A stretch of 54,566 nt of DNA, from NCBI RefSeq assembly GCF_029335485.1, contig NZ_JARJLM010000302.1, positions 1-54,566 of the forward strand, given 5' to 3'. This DNA is from Cupriavidus basilensis. Lineage in GTDB: Bacteria; Pseudomonadota; Gammaproteobacteria; Burkholderiales; Burkholderiaceae. The position numbers and the translations under genes are program-made. Every line of letters begins with the position of its first letter. Positions within the stretch are counted from its first letter, which is position 1. Below are positions 27,948 to 37,081 of the stretch, piece by piece. The notes beneath the pieces were generated by a model that saw only the letters and a list, made by a program, of their open reading frames with translations, did no database searches and was not told the origin of the DNA.

Positions 27948-28350
27948 TGAGTACGCCGAGAGACATCGACTGGTTGTTCAACGGGGCGGCACTTCGACCG
28001 CGAAGTCATCGTCCCGTGCGTGCGTTGGTACCTGCGTTACAAGCTCAGTCTTTCGAGACCTCGTTGAAATGATGGCCGAGCGCGGCCTGTCGCTTGCGCA
28101 CACGACGATCATGCGCTGGGTCAAACACTTCACGTCGGAGTTCGTGAAGTGCTGGCATCGGTTTGCGAGATCGGCGGGTCGTTCATGGCGAGTCGACGAG
28201 ACGTATGTGCAAATCCGTGGCAAATGGGTCTATCTTTACCGTGCAGTTGATCGAGCGGGAGAGACGGTCGACTTCCGGCTCAGCGTCAAGCGCGATGTCG
28301 CTGCAGCCAAGGCCTTCTTCGCGAATGACACGAGGCAAGGGCTCGAGCGA
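27948..28350 (+). pseudogene. IS6-family transposase, N-terminal and central part, frameshifted
   Basis: Starts [13 protein letters not shown], then needs a frame change to [20 protein letters not shown] and another to [19 protein letters not shown]. From 28069 the frame is intact through [28 protein letters not shown] to FFANDTRQG near 28345, where similarity stops. The second catalytic Asp and Glu regions are missing; the frame runs on without meaning to 28464. Clearly non-functional. This copy differs in sequence from the relic at 2.6-3.1 kb ([18 protein letters not shown] against RGEWAYLYRAVDKAGNTI), so they are distinct elements. Confidence 0.85.
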
Positions 28351-28465
28351 AAGGTCACTTGTGAGGTGCAGGTAGTAGGCCGGGTTGGAAACAGCTGTCC
28401 GGCCCACGTGTTTCTCGGTCACCTGGGCGGTGCCCACGTGACACCGCTCAAGCTGGCCTGCTAGT

Positions 28466-28924
28466 TCATTTTGCCGAGGTCTTCATCACGTCTCCGGTAT
28501 AGCTTAGGGAGGACAGCTCCTCTTTGGCTTTGGTTGGTGTTTCCAACTCCAGCACCACGCGGCCAACCATCAGACCAATTGAAGGCGAGCTGCGCACGTA
28601 CTTCGTTTCCGCGCCATCCAGGGCGAAGCTGAGCGTCTTCTCCGTTTCAGTCGACGCCGAGGCTAGATATTTTCCAGCTGGTCGGTCAACAAAGAAGAAG
28701 CCACCTGGCTTGGAATCCCCAACGACTTGGTTGTTGAGGCGAATCTCCGGTTGAATCGCAGCGCCAAACATGGACGCCGAACGCAGGAAGTAGATGCGGC
28801 CCTCCCCTGGTTTGATTGCCGGGATAGAGGCCGCCATCTCGGAATGCTTCACACCCGAAGCGCAACCCGCCATCAGCAAGGACATCGCCATTCCGGCCAT
28901 CACCATCCTCGCAACTCGTTTCAT
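28466..28924 (-). CDS. DUF2846-like lipoprotein
   Basis: A 152-residue lipoprotein: signal peptide MKRVARMVMAGMAMSLLMAGC with lipobox LMAGC, mature Cys21. The body GRIYFLRSASMFGAAIQPEI, VVGDSKPGGFFFVDRPAGKY resembles the DUF2846 family (small beta-sandwich lipoproteins of unknown function). It follows the second lipoprotein gene with a 4-bp ATGA overlap, so both are made together, probably as an envelope pair. It ends right beside the IS6 relic at the left. Confidence 0.8.
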   Translation of the reverse strand: MKRVARMVMAGMAMSLLMAGCASGVKHSEMAASIPAIKPGEGRIYFLRSASMFGAAIQPEIRLNNQVVGDSKPGGFFFVDRPAGKYLASASTETEKTLSFALDGAETKYVRSSPSIGLMVGRVVLELETPTKAKEELSSLSYTGDVMKTSAK

Positions 28925-29331
28925 TCGATGTCTCCCAAGGTCAGGGGTACTGCGGTTGAAAGTGGGGAGTAGTTCTGCTCACCCGGTAAATAGAAGCCCA
29001 CCAGCTTCTTGTCTTTGAGGACCAAGTAGGCTTCGTGAACCTGCCGACCCTCGATTGTGAAGATCGTTCCGACCGGCTGATAGACAGTACCTTGCGGCAC
29101 GCGTCCCACCCGCTTCCAGACGGATGTTTCGGCCAATTCTCGTGAGTACCCCGTATCGAGCTGGATCTTTGCTGTTGCCAGGATAACTATGGATCGCACC
29201 TCGGTCCCATCCTGGGCAAATTCGACAATTGATGGTGTCGTTGCGATCATTGGGGCACAACTAAATAGAACGATGCTGCAGGCGAGTATCACCCAGAGGG
29301 GACGCCGACACATCGAGGATAGGCTCTTCAT
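28921..29331 (-). CDS. Small lipoprotein of unknown function
   Basis: A 136-residue predicted lipoprotein from the ATG at 29331: MKSLSSMCRRPLWVILACS, then IVLFSCAP with the lipobox FSC. The mature part (GTVYQPVGTIFTIEGRQVHE, AYLVLKDKKLVGFYLPGE) looks like a compact beta protein with no family I recognise. An ATG at 29349 would add six residues. It is first in a two-gene unit with the DUF2846-like lipoprotein, overlapping by 4 bp. Confidence 0.7.
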   Translation of the reverse strand: MKSLSSMCRRPLWVILACSIVLFSCAPMIATTPSIVEFAQDGTEVRSIVILATAKIQLDTGYSRELAETSVWKRVGRVPQGTVYQPVGTIFTIEGRQVHEAYLVLKDKKLVGFYLPGEQNYSPLSTAVPLTLGDIE

Positions 29332-29438
29332 GAAAACGGGTATTTGCATTTATTTTGGAAACCATTTTCAAATCGACAACGGGTCGTACCTTATTCTATC
29401 CCGAGACGTTCCTATTCCATGACGCCATGCCAGAGGCC

Positions 29439-29466
29439 AAAAAATCGCCCCTCGCAGAAGAGGGGC
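29439..29466 (-). terminator. Rho-independent terminator for the minus strand
   Basis: GCCCCTC (29447-29453) pairs with GAGGGGC (29460-29466) across a 6-nt loop; read on the minus strand the stem is followed by a T run (the A run at 29439-29444). It lies downstream of the recombinase relic on the minus strand and may be what is left of that element's terminator. Confidence 0.6.
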
Positions 29467-29587
29467 CAAAGAGACTTACGAGCTACTGACAGCCACAACC
29501 CAACTTGCGGCGACCCGAAAATCTTCGGCGATACTGTCAAAACCTCGGAATCAGTGTGCGTGAGATAAAGCCAATCCAGCGCTAATA

Positions 29588-29860
29588 GCATATAAACTGC
29601 GCAATTTCGATATCCACACCCCATCCCCATCTGCGGCAGTCACATTGCGTGTGGTGGCATCGAGCGAGACATGGCCGGCGGTCTGCTGTACCACCTCCAG
29701 CGGGGCCCTGACCGCCAGCGCGCGAGAAACGTGGGTGCGCTTGCTGGCGGTACGCAGCCGCGCGGCGAAGCCTCGGCAACAGTGCAGGTGCGCGCGGTGA
29801 AGAAGAATATGGACCGACGGGAACGCCTACAGGCCGGCTCGGGGAGAGTGTCACGGATGT
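29588..29860 (-). pseudogene. C-terminal relic of a tyrosine recombinase (relic A)
   Basis: In the minus-strand frame one reads ALAVRAPLEVVQQTAGHVSL then DATTRNVTA, the C-terminal helix-turn region of phage-type integrases (family pattern APLEVVQQxxGHxSLxTTxxY). Upstream fragments in other frames fit the preceding ALYRxLKRFF and ASTHWLRHT regions poorly. The nucleophile Tyr is replaced by Asn in TTRN. Similar pieces lie at 32780-32900 and 38290-38404. Confidence 0.55.
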
Positions 29861-30440
29861 TGCCTCGAGGTGGGTCCAAATAATCCGCCGCTCGCACGAG
29901 ATTCTAGGGGAAAGGAGACGTACCGGCGCACGCAGGCCAGCATCACCTCTAGCGGGTGGTGCAAGTGCATCAAAACCTTCGTGACTTGCAGAGTCATGGC
30001 TGATCATACCCAGCTGCATTCGAGATCCGTCCATTCTACTGGGGCCTATTCCGACCGAGCCCGCTTGAGTCTGCCGACGCGGTCATGGGCCGAGCGCATG
30101 ACCTATGGCTCCGCGATGACCACTATTTTTCCTCGAGAACCGGGACGGCCTTGCCCGGAAATCCGCGATGAACTTCTCTTTCGCGTGCCGGGGTCGCAGT
30201 TGAGAATACGCGCTAATTATCTCTATTGCGCAGACTTCCACATCCCCACGCGACATTGAGACATTGTGACACTGGTTTGTCATGGAGTGCGGGCAAGGTC
30301 GCCGATCGCGCGTCTTCTCTAGGTGCTGACGGAATAGTCCTGCGTGCTTTCCGACATCCCGCGAACGCGGTGCGCTGCAGCGAAGCAGACAGCTGGGCGC
30401 CGCGGCCCCTTCGTAGTCTGCTTATGCCCCACAACAAACC

Positions 30441-32414
30441 ATGACTGACAAACCGGATGCTTCCCGCCGCAAGGCTTTGAAACTCCTCGCCAGTGCGCCA
30501 ATGCTGCCGCTCGGTACCGGCTCTCTCGCCCTGCTGGCGGGCTGCGGCGGCGGTGACGACGCCGTAGCCGCACCCACAGCCGCCAGCTTCACCACCGCCG
30601 AGTTCACCGGCATGGCGGCACCGACGCTGGACACGCCCGCAGCCATGGCCGCCACGACGGTCAACTCTTCGCTGAAGGTCTCGTTCAGCGACGGCAGCAG
30701 CCAGACCTACAAGCTGGCCTACCAGCCGTTCTTCATCACCGGCGACACCGCGCCCGACGGCAAGGGCGGCACGGTCGTGGCAGGCGGCTACTACAACATC
30801 AACAACCAGCCGATCATCGACACCTCGGTGGCAGGCAAGGAACGCCAGTTCTTCTCCGACGCCCCGGACGGCAGCTCGCTGCTGACGCTGGCCAACGCCT
30901 CCGTGTCCGGCGTCAAGGGCAAGACGGTGTTCGCGGTGGTGCAGTTCGAGTACACCTCGGCCAACCAGAACAACACGAGCATGTATGGCCAACTGCCGTC
31001 GCCGATCGCCGTGCTGACGCTGGACCAGGACCCGGCCACAGGCAGGCTCAAGGTGGTCAAGTACCACAACGTCGACACCTCTGGCGTCAACGGCCTGTGG
31101 ATCACCTGTGGCGCCAGCTTATCGCCGTGGAATACGCACCTCTCAAGCGAGGAATACGAGCCAGACGCCACCAAGGCCGCCACCGACACGCAACTGCGCG
31201 GCTTCAGCCAGAACCTGTTCGGCAATCCCGACACGGCCAAACCCTACCACTACGGCCACCTGCCGGAAGTGACCGTGAACGCGGACGGCACCGGCAGCAT
31301 CAAGAAACACTACTGCCTGGGCCGCATCTCGCACGAGCTGGTGCAGGTGATGCCGGACGAGCGCACCGTGCTGATGGGCGACGACGCCGCCAACGGCGGC
31401 CTCTTCATGTTCATCGCGGACAAGGCGCGCGACCTCTCCAGCGGCACGCTCTACGTCGCCAAGTGGAACCAGACCTCGGGTACCGGGCCGGGCGCGGCCA
31501 CGCTGTCGTGGATCAAGCTGGGAAGCGCCACGAGCGCGGAGATCCGCGCGCTGGTGGACGGTGGCATCAAGGCGGCCGACATCATGGTCGTGAAGACGAC
31601 CGACCCGGCCGACACGTCGTACACGCGCATCCTGTACGCGGGCAAGCCAAACTGGGTGAAGCTCTTGCCTGGCAAGGAGAAGGCCGCGGCGTTCCTGGAG
31701 ACACACCGCTACGCCGCGCTGGTGGGCGGCAGCCTGGGCTTCACCAAGATGGAGGGCACCACGGTCAACATCAAGGACAGGAAGGCCTACTCGGCGATGT
31801 CGCGCATCGAGACGAGCATGCTGAAAGGCAATGCCGCCAACGCCGGCGACATCCAGGTGGAAGGCCCGTACTCTGGCTGCATCTATGAGCTGAACCTGAA
31901 GGGTGGCCAGAAGGACAAGGCAGGCGCCGCCGTCAACAGCGAGTGGGTGCCGGTCGACATGGCCTCAGTACCTGCGCTCGTCAGCGAAGATCTGGGCGGC
32001 GGCAAGATGAAGCAGCAGGACGCACTGGGCAATTTCGCCAACCCGGACAAAATCGCCACGCCGGACAACCTGAAGTTCTCCGAGAAGCTGCGCACGCTGT
32101 TCATCGGCGAAGACAGCAACACGCACGTCAACAACTTCCTGTGGGCGTACAACGTCGACACGAAGAAGCTCTCCCGCGTGCTGTCGTGCCCGGTGGGCGC
32201 CGAGTCCACCGGCCTGCATGCGGTGGATGAGATCAACGGCTGGACCTATATCATGAGCAACTTCCAGCACGCCGGCGACTGGGAAACGCCGCTGCACGAC
32301 AAGGTCAAGGCCGCACTCGATCCGCTCGTGCGCGCCAACTACAAGGACCGGTTCGGCGCCGCAGTCGGCTACCTGACGGCAGACCCGACCGGCGTGAAGC
32401 TGGCCAAGGCCTGA
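30441..32414 (+). CDS. PhoX-family (DUF839) alkaline phosphatase
   Basis: A 657-residue exported protein of the PhoX/DUF839 family, calcium-dependent phosphatases or esterases acting outside the inner membrane. The N-terminus SRRKALKLLASAPMLPLGTG resembles a twin-arginine signal, followed by LLAGCGGG that could serve as a lipobox. Family stretches include YNVDTKKLSRVLSCPVGAES and the central GRISHELVQVMPDERTVLMGDD. Stands alone, followed by a strong terminator at 32448. Which phosphate or other ester it uses cannot be told. Confidence 0.88.
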   Translation: MTDKPDASRRKALKLLASAPMLPLGTGSLALLAGCGGGDDAVAAPTAASFTTAEFTGMAAPTLDTPAAMAATTVNSSLKVSFSDGSSQTYKLAYQPFFITGDTAPDGKGGTVVAGGYYNINNQPIIDTSVAGKERQFFSDAPDGSSLLTLANASVSGVKGKTVFAVVQFEYTSANQNNTSMYGQLPSPIAVLTLDQDPATGRLKVVKYHNVDTSGVNGLWITCGASLSPWNTHLSSEEYEPDATKAATDTQLRGFSQNLFGNPDTAKPYHYGHLPEVTVNADGTGSIKKHYCLGRISHELVQVMPDERTVLMGDDAANGGLFMFIADKARDLSSGTLYVAKWNQTSGTGPGAATLSWIKLGSATSAEIRALVDGGIKAADIMVVKTTDPADTSYTRILYAGKPNWVKLLPGKEKAAAFLETHRYAALVGGSLGFTKMEGTTVNIKDRKAYSAMSRIETSMLKGNAANAGDIQVEGPYSGCIYELNLKGGQKDKAGAAVNSEWVPVDMASVPALVSEDLGGGKMKQQDALGNFANPDKIATPDNLKFSEKLRTLFIGEDSNTHVNNFLWAYNVDTKKLSRVLSCPVGAESTGLHAVDEINGWTYIMSNFQHAGDWETPLHDKVKAALDPLVRANYKDRFGAAVGYLTADPTGVKLAKA

Positions 32415-32447
32415 CGCGTAACACGCTCTTCTCTGAGGCAGGACTAG

Positions 32448-32479
32448 GCGGCGGGCCACGGCCCGCCGCAATTTCTTTT
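32448..32479 (+). terminator. Rho-independent terminator after the phoX-like gene
   Basis: GCGGCGGGC (32448-32456) pairs perfectly with GCCCGCCGC (32461-32469) across the loop CACG, followed by AATTTCTTTT. It lies 34 bp after the phosphatase stop codon. Confidence 0.8.
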
Positions 32480-32493
32480 GCCAAGAAGCAGCT

Positions 32494-32685
32494 TCAAGTG
32501 CGAGCTGGGAGCCGCATACACCGCTGATCGGTGCTCTGGGTCAGCTCGGGAGCCGGCGGCGGCGGAGGCGACGCCACGATGGCAAAACAACCGGCTGCCC
32601 GCAGGTCGGTCAAGGTCAGGCCGTGCCTTGCCATCTGCACACGGATCCACACCATGGCCGCGGCGCGCTCAATCTCAAGAGACAT
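32494..32685 (-). pseudogene. Truncated H-NS-like small regulator (copy 1)
   Basis: A 63-residue frame starting MSLEIERAAAMVWIRVQMAR, then HGLTLTDLRAAGCFA and a Pro-rich linker. This matches the N-terminal part of small Burkholderiales H-NS-type proteins, whose DNA-binding end (a YRN/DxxGxxWxGxGxxPxWL-type region) is absent here; the frame ends in unrelated sequence. A second fragment of the same kind, with TDLQAAGCFA, is at 38403-38501. The family assignment is from memory of similar proteins and is moderate. Confidence 0.5.
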
Positions 32686-32779
32686 AGGTATCAGGTTCTG
32701 GGAGTCTGAAAGGTGCAACGATTTGGGCCGCACAATCCCCCTTGTCGGCATCCCGCACCATCCACATCGCTTCCATGCG

Positions 32780-32900
32780 TCACGCCGCCTCGGTGATCAC
32801 GTTGCGGGTAGTGGTATCGAGCGTAGCGTGGCCTGCGCTCTGTCGCACCAGCGTCAGCACCACCTCGGCCAGGCGCAATGGGTTACGCACGGCTCATTGC
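32780..32900 (-). pseudogene. C-terminal relic of a tyrosine recombinase (relic B)
   Basis: Minus-strand frame reads LVRQSAGHATLDTTTRNVIT and stops at 32780, the conserved integrase C-terminus. It closely parallels relic A at 29588 (VVQQTAGHVSLDATTRNVTA), including Asn in place of the catalytic Tyr in TTRN. No upstream catalytic Arg/His region is intact. Confidence 0.55.
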
Positions 32901-33311
32901 ATCCATATCGACGCAGTGCAACTCACATGTCCAAGCGTATTCCGACGCAGTGATCAAATCAAACCAGCGATGTAAATAAGATAAACACGCATAAATCGCA
33001 TGCGTTATATCTTCCGTCCCTCCTTCGTGGGGGCACCGCCGTATCCCATTTTTCCATACTGTCAGAATGACTCCCACATGAGTGCTGGGCGGTCCGCTGA
33101 GCCTCTTACTATACTTGGAGGCTCTACTTCTGACCCGGATAGCACCACTCGTATGGCTTCGGTTCATCTCAACCCTTGGAGATAGGGCTGCAAACATTCC
33201 TCTGCAATAGATCGACGGGAGCATAGGAGCCGGCGTCTTTCCGTGCCTGTACCTCTCGCAGCCAGACTCGCCGGTCCATCCATGCTTTCGCTTCAAACAA
33301 GGGAGATTGAG

Positions 33312-34661
33312 ATGACGCTCAGCAGCCAGAGCTTTATCGACGCCATCGCGGACAAGCAGGCGGACATCGCCGCGTTGAAAAACCGGGTCTATAGCGACGT
33401 CATAGATGACGCGGGGCTGCAATACGTAGACCTGGTCATGGAAGGTGGCGGCGTGCTCGGGATCGCTCTACTTGGCTACGTCTATGTGCTAGAGCAGGCT
33501 GGACTGCGATTTGCCAGCCTTGGCGGCGCCTCGGCGGGATCCATTACGGCCCTGGCGCTCGCGGCGCTAGACGTGCCGGCGGCGGCCAAGAGTGAAATGC
33601 TCATCGAGATCGTGGCCAACATGCCGATGGCCGATTTCGTCGATGGCAAGGACGACGACGACACGGACGCCTCGGATTTTCTCGACACTATACTTGCGCG
33701 CCGCGGCCTGATGAAGGCGCTCTGGAAAGGCATTCAGGTCGTCGATAACTTCTCGGAGATCATGGGCCTGAACCGTGGCGAACACTTTCATCGCTGGCTC
33801 AAAGACATGGTCCTCAAGCCCCGTGGCCTTACCACCACGAAGGCGCTGTTGGCACAGATGGGCACTACGCCGACGGGCTGGCGGCTGCGGGACGACTCCC
33901 TTCACCGGGAGTCTCAACTCGAGGGCGAGCCTGCGTTGCCGCCGCTCGATCCCAAGGACTGCAAACTATGCATCGTCGCCGCGGACATCTCCACAGAGAC
34001 CAAGCTCGAATTCCCACGCATGGCCGGTCTCTACTGGGCAGATGTTGACCAGGTAGACCCAGCAGACTACGTGCGTTGCTCGATGTCCATCCCGTTCTTC
34101 TTCCGCCCCGTGAAGATTCCACTGGCAATGCGCGACCCAGCTCACGAGAGGCTGTGGTGCGATCTGGCCGGCATTAATGAGGTCGATATCGAGAAGAAGC
34201 GTTTCCCACCGAAGTTTAGCTTGATCGTCGACGGCGGGGTACTATCCAATTTCCCGATTGACGTCTTCCACAATCCGCTCAAGGTGCCGACACGACCAAC
34301 GTTCGGCGTCAAGCTACAGTGGGACGAGCGAGCGCACAATATTGACCGTCTGCAGGAAATCGTCACACAGACCTTCAATGCGGCCCGGCACTGCCTGGAC
34401 TACGAATTCCTGAGGAAGAACCCTGACTTCAACCGGCTTGTTGCGTACATAGACACGGCCGAGCACGACTGGCTGGCGTTCAGCATGGCGGATGCCGAAA
34501 AGCTCGACCTTTTCCGTCGTGGCGCGCTGACCGCGATTGACTTTCTCGCTCGCTTCGACTGGCAGGCGTACAAGACGATTCGCGAAAGCCTGTCGGCCGC
34601 GCAGATGACGGCGGCAAGCACGATGCCGCGGAGCCAGTTCCGTGGCAGCAAGCCGGACTGA
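33312..34661 (+). CDS. Patatin-like phospholipase
   Basis: A 449-residue patatin-family lipid acyl hydrolase. The oxyanion loop is MEGGGVLGIALLG (Gly45-47), the nucleophile is Ser74 in GGASAGS, and Asp307 in LIVDGGVLSNFP completes the Ser-Asp dyad, so it should be active. No signal peptide. The ATG at 33312 is chosen for its AAGGGAG ribosome site; the frame runs upstream to 33243. It opens a block of four genes with a membrane protein, a peptidoglycan hydrolase and another membrane protein. This context suggests a membrane-attacking effector (interbacterial toxin or defence), but no VgrG, PAAR or nucleotide cyclase gene is in the window. Confidence 0.88.
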   Translation: MTLSSQSFIDAIADKQADIAALKNRVYSDVIDDAGLQYVDLVMEGGGVLGIALLGYVYVLEQAGLRFASLGGASAGSITALALAALDVPAAAKSEMLIEIVANMPMADFVDGKDDDDTDASDFLDTILARRGLMKALWKGIQVVDNFSEIMGLNRGEHFHRWLKDMVLKPRGLTTTKALLAQMGTTPTGWRLRDDSLHRESQLEGEPALPPLDPKDCKLCIVAADISTETKLEFPRMAGLYWADVDQVDPADYVRCSMSIPFFFRPVKIPLAMRDPAHERLWCDLAGINEVDIEKKRFPPKFSLIVDGGVLSNFPIDVFHNPLKVPTRPTFGVKLQWDERAHNIDRLQEIVTQTFNAARHCLDYEFLRKNPDFNRLVAYIDTAEHDWLAFSMADAEKLDLFRRGALTAIDFLARFDWQAYKTIRESLSAAQMTAASTMPRSQFRGSKPD

Positions 34662-34675
34662 GCGTTCCATCGGCC

Positions 34676-35230
34676 ATGGCTTTTGGTCCGCTCGCCTCCC
34701 TCAGCCCAACAGCCCAGCGCGCCGGTAGCGCTGTCGCGGTCGTCTTCGCGCTGCTCGCCGGTGCGTACCTGCGCGTCAAGCGCGGTCAATTCAGGGGGTC
34801 CCTTTCCGTATCGTGCCGCCGTCGACTTCGAGATACCGCGGGGACAATCCCGAGCAAAAGCGATGCTGGCCGCCTTACGAAATACCACCCCCTCGGCGTC
34901 CAGGCTTTGCGCCTTCACACGCCCATCGGCTCTCTGTGCCTTCTGCGCTACTCCGTGGCGATCTCGCTGCATTGCATACAAAGCGGCGCCGGCCAGGGGT
35001 CTAACTACGCCTCATTGGCAGCCACCATGGCGTGGCTCGCACATCTGGCGATTCCATTGGACGGCAGTGGGAAAGCGATACTGCAGATGCTCGGCGGGCG
35101 GACGGCCTATCCATGGCGCGTGTTGTCATCGGTATGTACGCTCGCGAAGCTTGCGGCTATCCTCCTCGGTCTGGCGTTTATCGTCGCCGACGGCCCCTAC
35201 CGATTCCTGCCGCGCATCTGGCACGCTTAA
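34676..35230 (+). CDS. Small predicted membrane protein, candidate partner of the neighbouring hydrolases
   Basis: A 184-residue frame beginning MAFGPLASLSP, 14 bp after the patatin stop. Hydrophobic segments at AGSAVAVVFALLAGAYL, ASLAATMAWLAHLAIPL and LAKLAAILLGLAFIVA suggest three membrane helices, with a basic central part. No family recognised and no good ribosome site, so the gene is uncertain, but it fills the space between two functionally related genes on the same strand. A role as immunity or export partner would be pure inference. Confidence 0.45.
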   Translation: MAFGPLASLSPTAQRAGSAVAVVFALLAGAYLRVKRGQFRGSLSVSCRRRLRDTAGTIPSKSDAGRLTKYHPLGVQALRLHTPIGSLCLLRYSVAISLHCIQSGAGQGSNYASLAATMAWLAHLAIPLDGSGKAILQMLGGRTAYPWRVLSSVCTLAKLAAILLGLAFIVADGPYRFLPRIWHA

Positions 35231-35267
35231 GACGCGCCGGCCACTACGCCCCCATAAGGAGTCCACC

Positions 35268-36971
35268 ATGCCAACTCGGGACGACGTGTTGTGGTTCAAG
35301 ACCCAGTTCCAACCGCGCATCGAGCCGCTGTTGGCCAACTCCCCGCTGACCGTCGACTTCCTCGCCGCAATCGCCTGCCAGGAAACCGGTTACGTGTGGT
35401 CTAGGCTGCGTGCAAGGCTGCCGATCGACCAGGTGCTGGCCCTATGCGTTGGTGATACGCTCGACGATGACAAGGGACGTAGCGCTTTTCCAAGGAACAA
35501 GGCAGCGTTACTAGCTGCCGCCCACGGCGACGAGATGTATACGATCGCCCGCCAGGCACTCATCGACATGTCGAAAGAGATTCCGTCGTTTGCCGCCGTG
35601 GCAAAGCGGCCAAACAAGTTTTGCCACGGTTTTGGCATGTTTCAACGGGACCTGCAATTTTTCAAGTCCGACCCTGACTACTTCCTGGAGAAGCGCTATG
35701 CGACGTTCGAGGGCACGCTCGAATGTTGCCTGGAAGAACTCGGCCACGCTGCAAAGCGGCTCGGATTCGAGGGCCGCGCGTTGTTGACTGACATGGAGCT
35801 CGCCGCGGTGGGCATCGCTTATAACACAGGCAGCTTCACTCCAAAGAAGGGCCTACGCCAGGGTTTCTTCGACGGTCAAAAGTTCTACGGCGAGCAGCTC
35901 TTCGATTTCCTTCAGATGGCCCACAGAGTGGCCCTTCCTGGCAATTCTCCGCTGCTGACTCCGCCACGGGAGAACACGGCTGTGGTGCCATCACCGAGCC
36001 CGGTGATCGCGCAGGGCACGTTCCTGCGCGTGGACACGAAGGAGGGCATGTTACGGTTGCGCAGCGAACCGAAGATCAGCGATCCGCCGCAAGCGAACGT
36101 GGTCGGCCACATGCCTGACGGGCAGCCGGTGCGAGCCTTCACGGGCAAGGCCCGCAATGGGTTTCGGGAAGTCGAGACCTCGCTGAACGGTGCGCTGCTG
36201 CGTGGATTCGCCTCGCAGAAGTATCTCGTGGCCGACACCGGCGTCACGGAGATTCCCATTGTCACAGCGTCAGAGGCGCCACCCGTCACCGGTGTGGTCG
36301 CGGTCTTCATGCCCAGCCGGCCAGGCCACATCACAAAGCGTTCGGACCCGGCCGGCGCGCACTCGCTTAACGAGCCGAATCAACCAACGCGTGCGGGCAC
36401 ATCTCCCGACGAGCTCCGCGCGTCGCTGAGCGCCATAATTGACTGGCTGGCTGTCGACAAGGCGGCGCACGGGCGTTACCAACCCCATGACGGTCTGACG
36501 TTCTGCAATATCTATTGCCACGACTACTGCCACCTCGCCGACGTCTATCTGCCGCGCGTGTGGTGGACGACCCGCGCCATCCTAGCGCTGACACAGGGCC
36601 AATCCGTCGAACCGCTGATTGGCGACACAATCGCTGAAATGCGTGCCAACGATCTGTTTCGCTGGCTTCGGGACTTCGGCCCCACTTTCGGCTGGCGCCA
36701 GACCGGCACGCTGACCAAGCTACAACAAACGGTCAACCAGGGGGCGATCGGCTTGATCGTCGCTCGGCGCAAAGAGGACGGTCGCTCGGGTCACATCGTT
36801 GCCGTGGTACCGGAAAGCGCCGTCGAGAGCGCCAGGCGTGATGCTATGGGCGAGGTTACCGCCCCGCTCCAGAGCCAGGCTGGCGCCACGAACTTCCGCT
36901 ATGGCAAGGGCCGGGCCAATTGGTGGAACGGGATGGAGTTTGCCGAGAGCGCGTTCTGGGTACACGCTTAG
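35268..36971 (+). CDS. Two-domain peptidoglycan hydrolase with a central SH3-like domain
   Basis: A 567-residue protein from the ATG at 35268 (AAGGAG upstream). Residues ~1-220 look like a lysozyme/transglycosylase fold: AAIACQETGYVW with likely catalytic Glu39, FCHGFGMFQRDLQFF, GIAYNTG. Residues ~245-330 resemble a bacterial SH3 domain (LRVDTKEGMLRLRSEP). The C-terminal ~170 residues resemble a papain-like amidase: Cys413 in TFCNIYCHDYCHLADVYLPR, His509 in SGHIVAVVPE, then PLQSQAGATNF and FAESAFWVH. It could cut both glycan and peptide bonds. No signal peptide is visible, so it would need a dedicated export route or lysis. Domain calls are from motif reading only. The upstream open extension to 34683 is a shadow. 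Confidence 0.7.
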   Translation: MPTRDDVLWFKTQFQPRIEPLLANSPLTVDFLAAIACQETGYVWSRLRARLPIDQVLALCVGDTLDDDKGRSAFPRNKAALLAAAHGDEMYTIARQALIDMSKEIPSFAAVAKRPNKFCHGFGMFQRDLQFFKSDPDYFLEKRYATFEGTLECCLEELGHAAKRLGFEGRALLTDMELAAVGIAYNTGSFTPKKGLRQGFFDGQKFYGEQLFDFLQMAHRVALPGNSPLLTPPRENTAVVPSPSPVIAQGTFLRVDTKEGMLRLRSEPKISDPPQANVVGHMPDGQPVRAFTGKARNGFREVETSLNGALLRGFASQKYLVADTGVTEIPIVTASEAPPVTGVVAVFMPSRPGHITKRSDPAGAHSLNEPNQPTRAGTSPDELRASLSAIIDWLAVDKAAHGRYQPHDGLTFCNIYCHDYCHLADVYLPRVWWTTRAILALTQGQSVEPLIGDTIAEMRANDLFRWLRDFGPTFGWRQTGTLTKLQQTVNQGAIGLIVARRKEDGRSGHIVAVVPESAVESARRDAMGEVTAPLQSQAGATNFRYGKGRANWWNGMEFAESAFWVHA

Positions 36972-37081
36972 TCCCAGTGTGCGCAGAAAACCGATGGCGT
37001 TGCCGGCGGCAAGACTATCTCAAACAGATCAGGATGATCGTACCGATCAACTCGGCCTTGGAGGTCGCAAAGGAGTGATCC

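Larger units (their letters stand above)
29350..30440. other. Gene-poor region with recombinase relic
   Basis: Contains a minus-strand terminator-like hairpin (29439-29466) and a decayed tyrosine recombinase end (29588-29860), both listed. From 29900 to 30440 nothing recognisable was seen; the phoX promoter should lie near its right end. Confidence 0.55.
32415..33311. other. Gene-poor region with H-NS-like and recombinase relics
   Basis: Contains the phoX terminator, an H-NS-like N-terminal fragment (32494-32685, minus) and a recombinase end (32780-32900, minus), all listed. From 32900 to 33311 nothing further was recognised beyond the start region of the patatin gene. Confidence 0.55.

Noticed and set aside
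30441-32414. Antisense and alternative frames inside the phosphatase gene
   Set aside because: GC-rich shadows with no motif content.
33312-34661. Patatin as a CBASS (CapV-type) effector
   Set aside because: No cGAS/DncV-like cyclase, E1/E2 or HORMA gene lies beside it; the only cyclase in the window is a class III enzyme 5 kb away and separated by relics.
34683-35267. 195-codon N-terminal extension of the peptidoglycan hydrolase
   Set aside because: Arg/Ser-rich translation without fold character, overlapping another frame; the ATG at 35268 has a strong ribosome site.
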